DNA of 40,634 nt from an uncultured Flavobacteriaceae bacterium. GTDB lineage: Bacteria > Bacteroidota > Bacteroidia > Flavobacteriales > Flavobacteriaceae. This document shows positions 33,360-40,487 of this stretch, one piece after another. The DNA is taken from assembly GCA_947497145.1 (NCBI GenBank), contig CANMFQ010000034.1, forward strand, positions 1 through 40,634, in the 5' to 3' direction. A program made the translations under genes and the position numbers. Under the pieces are notes generated by a model. The model was given only the letters and a program-made list of their open reading frames with translations. It did not search any database and was not told the origin of the DNA. The first letter of the stretch is position 1, and each line of letters opens with the position of its first letter.

Positions 33360-33940
33360 TCAAAATGGCGTTTTTATATTTCGCCAGCCTCTTTTTTCAA
33401 TTTTCCGAACATTTTTTGAGTCTTTAAGAGACTTAAAAAATTGAGAAAGTAGTGTCAGTTCGTCATCTTTCAAATTGCCTTTATAGGGTTGTACGTAAAC
33501 TGCATTTCCAAAATTGCTTCTTATTTTTTCAGGTGAATCATCGATAATGATAGTCCTCTCAAGTTTAAAACCTTGTTTCTTTATTTTTTTAATCTTTTTT
33601 CTCGTATATAGTTATCTGATTCATAATTATGTTTTAAGGTACAGCTACTTCTTGCCCATATAAATTCAAAATCTATTTCAGCTGGTTTAATTAAATTCAC
33701 AACATCATGCACATATTTGTCGTCAGCAGACGACCAAACCGCAAGTTTAAAGTGTTCGTTCATTTCAATGAGAAACTCAATTAAATTTGGGCGTTTGTAA
33801 ACGAAATAGTTGGCATACTGAAAATCAAATTCTATAGCTAGCTTTTTTTCAGTTGCGTGAATGGGCGTTTCGTCTAAATCAAGAATTAATAATAATTGTT
33901 CGTGTTTTTTCAAATTGTAGTCAATATAAAATAGAAGCAC
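33360..33940 (-). pseudogene. HAD/NLI-interacting-factor-like phosphatase, frameshifted
   Basis: The N-terminal part (33581-33913, TTG at 33913 or GTG at 33940) shows the catalytic LILDLDETPIHAT motif and KRPNLIEFL and AVWSSADDKYVHDVV, typical of FCP1/NIF-type protein phosphatases. It ends prematurely at TAA (33581). One base back, the -1 frame carries the missing half: TIIIDDSPEKIRSNFGN with the second catalytic Asp pair, then VYVQPYKGNLKDDELTLLSQF and RGW, to TGA at 33360-33362. The join lies in an A7 run, A-AAA-AAA-TAA in coding orientation. Either the gene is broken by slippage or the run is a -1 frameshift site. The complete protein would be about 185 residues. Confidence 0.75.
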
Positions 33941-34020
33941 TTCAGTACATACATACCTTTTTTTAGCCCTACTAATTTAAACGATTTCTACTACTATTAA
34001 AAGAATTTGTTGCCGCTAGT
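33935..34020 (+). repeat. B-like element, diverged
   Basis: CACTTCAGTACATACATACC, then TACTAATTTAAACG and ACTATTAAAAGAATTTGTTG align with the B half at 34610 and with 13296. It lies immediately upstream of the phosphatase remnant's start, the normal B position. Confidence 0.45.
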
Positions 34021-34048
34021 ATAGACGCTACTTTTTGTTAGGGCCTCT

Positions 34049-34435
34049 TTATAATTCATATATTTCTATGGGTAAATTGTCGGGGTCATTAAAAAAGGTA
34101 AACTTCTTATTTGTGAGGTCGTCAATACGAATAGGTTCTGTTTTGATATCATTAAATTTTAGAAATTTAATAGCGTTTTCCATATTTTTAATAGCAAAAG
34201 AAATATGTCTTAACCCTGTTGCTTCAGGTCTTGTTTGTCTTTTTGGCGGATTTGGAAATGAAAAAAGTTCAATTAAATAGTTTCCATTAAGAGAAAGATC
34301 GAGTTTATAAGAATCTCTATCTTCTCTATAAGTTTCATTATCTATTGTAAACCCTAAAATTTCTGTATAAAATTGTTTAGATTTTTCATAGTTTGAACAT
34401 ATGATGGCAATATGATGTAATCTCTCAATTTCCAT
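34049..34435 (-). CDS. VOC family protein (glyoxalase-like, YaeR type)
   Basis: 128 residues from ATG 34435 (MEIERLHHIAIICSNYEKSKQFYTE). Two beta-alpha-beta-beta-beta modules can be read: the first has HHIAII and FYTEILGF (about 7-27), the second TGLRHISFAIKNMENAIKFL (about 75-94). The C terminus ends FNDPDNLPIEIYEL with the metal-ligand Glu. His7/8, His79 and Glu near 123 fit metal ligands of vicinal-oxygen-chelate enzymes. YaeR-like members have unknown substrates. It is flanked on both sides by B-like repeats, so it is another single-gene accessory insertion. Confidence 0.85.
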   Translation of the reverse strand: MEIERLHHIAIICSNYEKSKQFYTEILGFTIDNETYREDRDSYKLDLSLNGNYLIELFSFPNPPKRQTRPEATGLRHISFAIKNMENAIKFLKFNDIKTEPIRIDDLTNKKFTFFNDPDNLPIEIYEL

Positions 34436-34461
34436 TTCTATTATGAGGTTTTTGCTGGGTT

Positions 34462-34501
34462 GAAGTACAATAACCAAATATAGGTACTTAATTACCTATA
34501 T
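34462..34501. repeat. palindrome within a B-like border
   Basis: ATATAGGTA-CTTAAT-TACCTATAT at 34478-34501 has perfect 9-bp arms. The overlapping string CAATAACCAAATATAGGTA is shared with 30447. It sits 27 bases upstream of the VOC start. It may act as a hairpin or as a border component. Confidence 0.55.
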
Positions 34502-34594
34502 CGTTGTTGTGGATGCTTTGTTGTGTGTTTGAAGAACTAAGTTAGTAAGTTGACTGAAAACAAGCAATTAATTTTATACGTTGTAGCAGATGTG

Positions 34595-34842
34595 TATAGC
34601 TTCAAAAAGGGGAAGGTTACACGAATATTTCTCTTTTACCCATACTAATTTAAGTCATTTCCACTGCTTTTAAAAGTATTTGTTGCGACATGGGGATGAA
34701 TTTTGGGTGGTTTTAGCAGTAAAAGAACTTTATAACGGCTTAACGTATAGCAGCCCCATAGCATCCATAAAGAAGCGGGTTCATTCAATAGTGCTTTCAG
34801 TTTGGGTAGTGGCGACTGCACGAAGGCTTAGTTATTGTACTG
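34595..34842 (+). repeat. composite B-A border unit, diverged
   Basis: B half 34610-34700 (ACGAATATTTCTCTTTTACC, TACTAATTTAAG, TTTTAAAAGTATTTGTTG). A half 34753-34842 (CCATAGCATCCATAAAG, GGGTTCATTCAATAGTGC, GGGTAGTGGCGACTGCACG, ending GGCTTAGTTATTG). It ends at the stop codon of the gene at 34845. The gap from 34502 holds also TTTGTTGTGTGTTT. Confidence 0.65.
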
Positions 34843-34844
34843 CG

Positions 34845-35675
34845 TTATTTTTCTGTTCCTTCTAACGTTTTCTGTAAATCAGAATTAGTTTTTTTATCAA
34901 TTATATCAGTCAACTTTCCACTTTCAAAATCGTATTTTTTGATTATCGTTGGCTCATTATATTCTTGATATTGCCCATCGTTATTTTTATCAATTCCAAA
35001 TTCGATGACTAAATCTTTGCTATTATTGATAAATTCATAATTGTAAACATCCATTCCGTCTATTCCGATTTTTTGTGTTTTACTTTTATTGAATGAATAG
35101 ATATAAAGTGATTTAAAATCCCTTAAGTTTATTACACCATCTTTATAGGTGTCTTTTTCAGCAATTTTAAATAGCAGTATAATTTCATCAGTAAAATATG
35201 TTGTATCAATGTTGTTGAAGTTTACTCTTTGGTGAAATAGTTTGTTGATTAAATTATTTTGTTGATTATAAATAATCAAATTATTATATGCTCCATAATA
35301 CTGTCTAGAATATCTGCTATCGTCTGACTCATAATTTCTTTTAAATGAATCTTTTATACTTAGAAGTCCATTAATATCCTCAGCATCATTGAGGTTTTTA
35401 TGCGACACAGGAATTATATAAATAGAATTTAGCGTATCAACGAGCTTAGGTGTTTCGTATGAAATTACCTGTTCTCTTTTATTCTCTTTTTGTAGCTTCT
35501 CAATTTTTTCATCTGATAAAATTCCAGTTTCTACATCATGATTATTCGACCAACGATAATCTCTAATTATTTCAGCAATCAAAGCAATTAAAGCTACTAG
35601 TAAAAGTATCGCTGCAATTGTACCTATAATGGCAAGTAATTTTTGATTGTAGTTTTTTACTTTCTCAATGTTCAT
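34845..35675 (-). CDS. membrane-anchored hypothetical protein
   Basis: 276 residues. A single N-terminal transmembrane helix (about 13-38, LLAIIGTIAAILLLVALIALIAEII) follows a short basic cytoplasmic leader, leaving a large extracytoplasmic domain. The domain is acidic and contains short beta-like elements (SIYIIPVSHKNL, FKIAEKDTYKDGVINLRD). Two segments with D-x-N-x-D character appear (FGIDKNNDGQYQEYNEPT) and could bind calcium. No family was recognised. Repeat-bounded on both sides: an A unit at the stop and a B element upstream of the start. Confidence 0.65.
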   Translation of the reverse strand: MNIEKVKNYNQKLLAIIGTIAAILLLVALIALIAEIIRDYRWSNNHDVETGILSDEKIEKLQKENKREQVISYETPKLVDTLNSIYIIPVSHKNLNDAEDINGLLSIKDSFKRNYESDDSRYSRQYYGAYNNLIIYNQQNNLINKLFHQRVNFNNIDTTYFTDEIILLFKIAEKDTYKDGVINLRDFKSLYIYSFNKSKTQKIGIDGMDVYNYEFINNSKDLVIEFGIDKNNDGQYQEYNEPTIIKKYDFESGKLTDIIDKKTNSDLQKTLEGTEK

Positions 35676-35699
35676 TATTTACTTCATTTTTTAATGGCA

Positions 35700-35888
35700 T
35701 ACCTATGGTATTATACGTAAATTTTATTTTTAGAAATACTAATCAATGGTTTTTTAAGCACTTGTAGCTTGGTGAAATGATTGACTGCCAGCTAACCTGA
35801 ACCTTGCCATTGCGGATTTTAAAAAAAAAAGCATTTTTTTTGATTTAAAGTCTTCGTTTTTAACTTACAGCCAACAACTGTTGTTAGC
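35700..35888 (+). repeat. B element plus 19-bp border palindrome
   Basis: B landmarks TTTTAGAAATACTAATCAATG, AAGCACTTGTAGCTTGGTG and GACTGCCAGCTAACC are clear (35700-35800). At 35870-35888 GCCAACAACTGTTGTTAGC brings two end motifs together head to head with one mismatch, as if two borders were joined with nothing between. A GC-poor A10+ run (35821-35830) separates them. Confidence 0.6.
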
Positions 35889-35935
35889 GGTTAGGCGTTT
35901 TTTGGTTCGTTTAACTTCAACTTTTTGTCTGTTGC

Positions 35936-36304
35936 TTAGTTTATTGCTTCCCAAAGTTGAACCTTGTTTCCTTCTCCGTCAATGATATGAACAAACTTGC
36001 CATAGTCGTAAGTTTCAATTTTGTCCACAATTGTTACGCCTTCTTTTTTCAATTCTTCAACGAGCGTTTCTAGGTTTTCAACTCGGTAACAAATCATAAA
36101 CCCCTTGTCAAAATATTTTGAGTCTTGGGCAAATGGTGTCCATTGTGTTTGAGCTTTTGTTGTACTATCAGGATCTTGATACCATTCAAAAGTCGCACCA
36201 TATGGATTGGTGTCGAGTCCAAGGTGTTTTTGATACCATTCTGTTGTTGCTTTTGGGTCTTTGCATTTAAAAAATACGCCTCCAATTCCTGTTACCTTTT
36301 TCAT
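35936..36304 (-). CDS. VOC family protein (glyoxalase/bleomycin resistance-like)
   Basis: 122 residues, one vicinal-oxygen-chelate fold: VTGIGGVFFKCKDPKATTEWYQKHLGL (about 4-30), MICYRVENLETLVEELKKEGV (about 72-92) and FVHIIDGEGNKVQLWEA (about 104-120). The Glu near 119 is the conserved ligand; the first metal-ligand His of true glyoxalases is replaced by Gly7 in GIGGV, so metal use is uncertain. Unlike the other VOC gene at 34049, it is preceded by a head-to-head border palindrome and no full A unit. It could confer tolerance to a reactive compound; the substrate is unknown. Confidence 0.85.
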   Translation of the reverse strand: MKKVTGIGGVFFKCKDPKATTEWYQKHLGLDTNPYGATFEWYQDPDSTTKAQTQWTPFAQDSKYFDKGFMICYRVENLETLVEELKKEGVTIVDKIETYDYGKFVHIIDGEGNKVQLWEAIN

Positions 36305-36529
36305 ATTATTATCGTTGTTGTTTGTTGATATTGATTTAAAAGCGAATCCTAGACAAAAGCTTGTCGCAAGGTCAAAACTATTAAAATTGGTTTCTTCATT
36401 ATTGTCATTTACATATTGTTGTAGCCTTCCCTAAAAAAAAGGCTTGAAATATTGATTAGAAATTTCAGCCGTAATGAACTATCGCCGTTATTCTGCATAG
36501 TTATTTTTTTATTTTAACGAGTCAATTTT
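36305..36529. other. non-coding gap with a shared border string
   Basis: TTGTAGCCTTCCCT (36418-36431) also occurs inside the end of the gene at 38421 (38432-38445), and here AGCCTT/AAGGCT forms a small stem (36423-36444). A second stem GACAA-AAGC-TTGTC lies at 36352-36365. This may be a residue of an earlier gene boundary. Nothing else seen. Confidence 0.3.
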
Positions 36530-37432
36530 TTAGGCATGAGATAAAACTGGAAATCTCCATTTATTATTTTTGAAATAATCAGCCTTATCTTTAATTACAA
36601 ATAGAGTATCTTCTGTTTTCAACAAACTTCTTTGGTAATCGGTTTCATCTAATGGGGTAAACCCCAATGTTACTTTTTTTATAGTTTCATTCGTTATTAA
36701 TTGAATTACATCGTTTAGTTTAACTCTTTCTTTTGAAAATACATCATTTAAGTATAGCGTGTCATCTTCAATATCCATAATAATTGCAGTATTGAGTTCT
36801 TGGAGGTAATAAATATTATTTTTCTTAAATGAGGAACAATAAAACATAATTAATGATGTATTGTTTTGCATTGACAATTTGGATATTGGACTTGAATCAT
36901 TTATAATACTTAGAAATAGTTCCTTGTCAAATTTATCATCTATATTGAGTTTTTTTAATGATGACTTTAGAGTTTTACTAATGTTTGGCTGTTTCGAATA
37001 TTGGTATTCATCTATAATCTCGAAATCAAATTTCGGATAAAAATCAAGAACACTGTCGTTGGCAAATAGATATATAACATCTGACTTTTCTTTCCATTCA
37101 TTTATTACTCGCTCCAAAATGACCTTGCTAAGGCCTCGATGTCGGTATTCTTTGTCGGTCATAACAGTACCAATTTGAACACCTACTTTTCTCTCATTTT
37201 CGATAATAAACGCCATTTTACTAACCGAAACATTTGATATCACTTTATTTTTATGCAATAATGAATAAGGAATATAATTGTCATTCCAGTAACCATTTAA
37301 ATACCAATTTTCGAAATTGAATTCAAATATGGCCTGAGTCAACTCATTGAAACTCGCTCTAATTTCTTGGTTGTGTTTAAAATCTTTTGCAAAACCATAG
37401 TTTGTATTGTTGACTTTTATAAGCTCCATCAA
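36530..37432 (-). CDS. GNAT family N-acetyltransferase
   Basis: 300 residues, start at the first or second Met. The acetyl-CoA binding loop is clear: VQIGTVMTDKEYRHRGLSKVILERVINEW (84-113), with the R-H-R-G-L-S core (Q/R-x-x-G-x-G/A class). A preceding beta strand, SVSKMAFII (68-77), and the following VIYLFANDSVLDFYPKFDFE (119-138) complete the fold. The C-terminal half (140-300) is longer than a minimal GNAT and may bind the acceptor. Substrate unknown. It stands alone between a non-coding gap and the palindromic element at 37587. Confidence 0.85.
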   Translation of the reverse strand: MMELIKVNNTNYGFAKDFKHNQEIRASFNELTQAIFEFNFENWYLNGYWNDNYIPYSLLHKNKVISNVSVSKMAFIIENERKVGVQIGTVMTDKEYRHRGLSKVILERVINEWKEKSDVIYLFANDSVLDFYPKFDFEIIDEYQYSKQPNISKTLKSSLKKLNIDDKFDKELFLSIINDSSPISKLSMQNNTSLIMFYCSSFKKNNIYYLQELNTAIIMDIEDDTLYLNDVFSKERVKLNDVIQLITNETIKKVTLGFTPLDETDYQRSLLKTEDTLFVIKDKADYFKNNKWRFPVLSHA

Positions 37433-37575
37433 TGTTTGTTTTCTAAATTCTGACTAACGTACAATTATGTTGCTAAAAATCAGTATTTTAAAAATAGTCA
37501 AATTTCTTATCACAAGTTACTCAATTTTACGTTAGCCTACGTATTGAAGTTTTTGAGGTCTATGGGGGATTATGC

Positions 37576-37699
37576 ATAACGTGTTCGTGTATGATTTCGT
37601 TGCGTGTTTAAGCACTAAAGTTAGCAAATAAATTACAGATAGAAAGTCCGCTAGGACTTTCTTAAGTAGGCTATAACTAGCAATGAATTACACACATTT
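37576..37699. repeat. attC-like long imperfect palindrome
   Basis: After ATAACGTG the left arm GTGTATGATTTCGTTGC (37587-37603) pairs with GCAATGAATTACACAC (37680-37695) with bulges. Inside, AGAAAGTCC-GCTA-GGACTTTCT (37641-37662) is a perfect hairpin, and GTTAGC/GCTATAAC form a further imperfect pair. This nested, bulged fold of about 110 bp with TAACG at one end resembles integron attC architecture. It lies beyond the stop of the CPBP gene; nothing else is in 37433-37722. Confidence 0.55.
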
Positions 37700-37722
37700 T
37701 TAGGCACTGGCTTTTATTCAAT

Positions 37723-38418
37723 TCAGACAATGTAAACCATTATATTCCCAAACATATGAAATATAATAGATGGTCCAATTGATTTAGATTTTAAATATAG
37801 AATTCCAGATATTATTCCACCAAATATTGTCAAATAGAATAAATGCCAATCTTGTTTTGATGATTCAAATATCAAATTCATATAAGGAGAGTGAATTGAA
37901 GCAAAGAATAGAGAAGCCATTAAAATCGTAACTACTGCACTCGTTTTTTTCTGTAAATTATTCTGAATATATTCCCTAAAAAATAACTCTTCTCCGATAG
38001 GTATCATTAGGACAGTAGAAATCATATTTATATTCTTGAATTTTGGTAAGCCATCAAATCTATAAGCAATGTTATATTCAGTTCCGAATAAGAAGTTGTA
38101 AATCCATTTTAAAGGCGTTTGCATAAATACAATTGAAATTCCTAACACTAGAGCGAATATATACCATTTTCGATGAGTTTTTTTAATCAGATTTTTGAAA
38201 GTCCGCTTTCTTATAAAATAAATAAAAATCAAAACTCCGATTAATTGTAAAGTTCCTTGAATCAATAGATAATATTCATAATAACTTTCAAATCCAATCT
38301 TTTCAGCTATTAGAAACCAAGAGCCGATAAGTTCAATTCCAATTAAATAGAGTAGAGTAGCCAAAATGGCTTTTAGAATGCTTATCAATTTGTTATTCAA
38401 TATCGTTGGTTTTTTCAA
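37723..38418 (-). CDS. CPBP family intramembrane metalloprotease
   Basis: 231 residues with several transmembrane helices. The CPBP (CAAX protease and bacteriocin-processing) motifs are complete: E143-E144-L-F-F-R148 (PIGEELFFREY), His176 (FFASIHSPY) and His221-x3-Asn225 (IIFHMFGNIM). These form the catalytic metal site in the membrane. In bacteria the family includes bacteriocin self-immunity proteins. Two bases separate it from the membrane protein gene upstream, so they are cotranscribed. Both lie between the attC-like palindromes at 37587 and 38892. Confidence 0.88.
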   Translation of the reverse strand: MKKPTILNNKLISILKAILATLLYLIGIELIGSWFLIAEKIGFESYYEYYLLIQGTLQLIGVLIFIYFIRKRTFKNLIKKTHRKWYIFALVLGISIVFMQTPLKWIYNFLFGTEYNIAYRFDGLPKFKNINMISTVLMIPIGEELFFREYIQNNLQKKTSAVVTILMASLFFASIHSPYMNLIFESSKQDWHLFYLTIFGGIISGILYLKSKSIGPSIIFHMFGNIMVYIV

Positions 38419-38420
38419 TG

Positions 38421-38849
38421 CTAACGTGTTTTGTAGCCTTCCCTTAAGTATGATTTATATTCCACAATAACGATTATTCCAATTATTATTAATTCAAGTA
38501 TAAAATATATCCATCCCGGTTCAGTAAGTTTTTTAGAATACTTAATTATCAATCCAAGGGAAATTAACGAATAGATAATATTACTAATTATTAATATTCT
38601 TAAAAAAGGTTTCCAATTTAACTTAATAAACCTGTTACAACTCATTGAGTAAATAAACAAGCAAAAAGCAATTCCAGATAATAGATATAATGCCTTTTTG
38701 GGCATTCCGAAATGTTGTTCCAATTGAGCTAAAATTCCGAATAATGAAATTGCAGTTAGTAAAGCTCCGAAAGCGTCAATCAGAAAAATCCGTTTTGGAT
38801 TAGTTTTAAGTTCATTCATAAAATTTTGTTTCCAATTTGACATATTCAA
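38421..38849 (-). CDS. four-helix membrane protein, partner of the CPBP gene
   Basis: 142 residues with four predicted membrane segments (about 22-45, 50-68, 82-103, 112-131). They follow an amphipathic, charged N terminus (SNWKQNFMNELKTNPKR). No family was recognised. It starts at ATG 38849, or at the second Met (38843), and ends TAG directly ahead of the CPBP start. The end of its coding sequence, GGCTACAAAACACGTTAGC in coding orientation, contains a CGTTAGC of border type. Probably a cassette partner of the CPBP protease; a role in membrane stress or immunity is speculation. Confidence 0.68.
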   Translation of the reverse strand: MNMSNWKQNFMNELKTNPKRIFLIDAFGALLTAISLFGILAQLEQHFGMPKKALYLLSGIAFCLFIYSMSCNRFIKLNWKPFLRILIISNIIYSLISLGLIIKYSKKLTEPGWIYFILELIIIGIIVIVEYKSYLREGYKTR

Positions 38850-38881
38850 TATTTGCTATTACGTTCAATTTTTAGCTTGTA

Positions 38882-38942
38882 GGTAACGTCCCGTGTATGG
38901 TGTCGTAGCATCCCGTAGGGTGCTATGCACTATACACGTTGT
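38882..38942. repeat. attC-like palindrome adjoining an intron 5' end
   Basis: GGTAACG precedes the left arm CGTGTATGGTGTCGTAGCA (38892-38910) with CCC, which pairs with GGG and TGCTATGCACTATACACG (38921-38938). Two unpaired T residues bulge out of the left arm and the loop is GTA. CGTT follows immediately, then GTGTG of a group II intron. Its TAACG plus CGTGTATGGTGTCGTAGC resembles the beginning of the 37576 element (TAACGTG, CGTGTATGATTTCGTTGC). Confidence 0.65.
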
Positions 38943-39140
38943 GTGTGCCCAACATGAGCATCTTTTAAACTACCTAAAGTAGTTTATTAATCTAGAGAGT
39001 GCAAGTCCCTTATGGGCAGGGTTGACACCTTGAATCATTAGTAAGCTGCAAGGTTGCTAACCGTGAGGTTAGGACTGAAGATTATTTGCGATTGCCTAAT
39101 GAGCAAATACCGACTACAAAACTCGGTACTGACGAATACT
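38943..39140 (+). mobile_element. group II intron 5' fragment (domain I), second copy
   Basis: GTGTGCCCAACATGAGCATC then AGAGTGCAAGTCCCTTATG, ACACCTTGAATCATTAGTA, GCAAGGTTGCTAACCGTGAG and CGACTACAAAACTCGGTACT match the copy at 2160 with scattered differences (for example, AACATGAGC versus AGCATGGGC). No reverse transcriptase or domain V follows; it runs directly into an A element. The 5' splice junction is the end of an attC-like palindrome. Confidence 0.75.
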
Positions 39141-39159
39141 TTTTAGCGCTGTTTTATGT

Positions 39160-39272
39160 AATAAAACACCATAAACCCATAGCAATCTCCATAGTATCGG
39201 CAAAGCAGCCGGTTCAGTCAACAGCGCCATCATGTTGGGTCGTACCGACCACAGGAAGGCTTAGTTATTATT
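39160..39272 (+). repeat. A element, copy 8
   Basis: AATAAAACACCATAAACCC (as at 78-96), ATAGCAATCTCCATAGTATC, GCCGGTTCAGTCAACAGCG, CATCATGTTGGGTCGTACCG, then GGCTTAGTTATTATTACC. It reaches the stop codon of the gene at 39271. Confidence 0.8.
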
Positions 39273-40458
39273 ACCAGTAGTTTATTTTACGAGTATATTT
39301 TCGATACAATACATCATCGTTATAAATATCTTTTTTTATCCAATTTTTTTGTTCGTCATACTCATATTTGTATACGGTTTCGTGTCCACCTGACTCATAT
39401 AGAATTAGGTTTTTATTTTCATCAAATTGATAATTATCAACCGTACTTTCCTTTCCATTAAACTTTTTTGTAAGATTATTTAGAAAATCGTTTTTATAGA
39501 AATAATTATATTCAGATGTAGTTTTGGTAGTTGCTTCTGTAGTTATTTTCTCAATAATTCGTTGTTTTTTATCATACTTCCATGTTGTAGAATGATTAAG
39601 CCAAGTTTTTGTTGGGTTATCAATCTTCTCATATATTTTATTTCCAAAATCATCAAATTTAATCGATTCTAGAATATGACCATCAGGTGATTCTCTACAA
39701 TACTTTATCAGTTTATTATCCTCATTATATTCAAGATAACCAATGGTGTTATCAAAAGCGTAATCACCTTTTTGTTCAAATTTAATTTCGATAAGTTTAC
39801 CTCTGTTGTAAATTTCGTTTACAAATTTTGTGTTTATAAAGGTGGTGTCTCCTTTTGAAAAATTTTCATTTATTATTTCTTCGATGGTATTATCAGAGGA
39901 CTTTTGTTTTGTAGAAATACAAATATTTTTGTTATTATATTGATTGATTTCTTTTAATTCTAAAGCGCCATTTCTCCAAAAAAGAAGACTGTCTAGAATT
40001 GCATCTTTATAATTTGAATAATATGTAGATGTTTTAGTAGTTGTATGTATTTGATAATTGTCATTTTTAAATGTATAACTATTACTCAAACTAACCGTTT
40101 GGATGATATTACGTTGATTATCAAAAAAGTAGCTATAAGTTGATTTTAAAAGATTTTGTGGATTGTTGTCTTTTAAATATTGGTCAGTAACAGAATATGA
40201 GGTCTGTTCGATTTTTTTAATTTTACCTTTTAAATTATATAATTCACGTTGAATACTAGTTCTAGTTTCTTTTTTAGTTTTATAAAAATGACCAATGTTT
40301 AGTGCTAAAGGACGATGATTTTCTATTATATAAGGCTCGTTTGTAAATAGTTTGTAATGTATATCTTGACTAAAGAGTTGTATAGTTAATAATTGAAAAA
40401 TAAGAAATGTGTAGCAATTATTTTTTGATATTCTCATATTTCTAGTAAACAAATTCAT
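39271..40458 (-). CDS. exported YD/RHS-like repeat protein
   Basis: 395 residues. The N terminus contains a hydrophobic export signal; MNLFTRN is one start, an internal Met at about residue 8 (40437) another. The C-terminal half has the Tyr/Asp-rich short-repeat pattern of YD or RHS-type filaments: YNEDNKLIKYCRE, KFDDFGNKIYEK, WKYDKKQRIIEK, NYQFDENKNLILYE and YKYEYDEQKNWIKK. Such repeats form beta-rich surface proteins, but no toxin or core domain is present. Flanked by an A repeat at its stop and by an intron 3' end at its start side; hence accessory. Function unknown. Confidence 0.65.
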   Translation of the reverse strand: MNLFTRNMRISKNNCYTFLIFQLLTIQLFSQDIHYKLFTNEPYIIENHRPLALNIGHFYKTKKETRTSIQRELYNLKGKIKKIEQTSYSVTDQYLKDNNPQNLLKSTYSYFFDNQRNIIQTVSLSNSYTFKNDNYQIHTTTKTSTYYSNYKDAILDSLLFWRNGALELKEINQYNNKNICISTKQKSSDNTIEEIINENFSKGDTTFINTKFVNEIYNRGKLIEIKFEQKGDYAFDNTIGYLEYNEDNKLIKYCRESPDGHILESIKFDDFGNKIYEKIDNPTKTWLNHSTTWKYDKKQRIIEKITTEATTKTTSEYNYFYKNDFLNNLTKKFNGKESTVDNYQFDENKNLILYESGGHETVYKYEYDEQKNWIKKDIYNDDVLYRKYTRKINYW

Positions 40459-40487
40459 GCAGTTTTATAGGTATTTTGAAATTACTG

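Noticed and set aside
39086-39280. Short plus-strand reading frame through the intron/A repeat, similar to one at 34680
   Set aside because: The similar peptides simply reflect translation of the shared repeat. Other A copies have stop codons in this frame, so it is not under coding selection.
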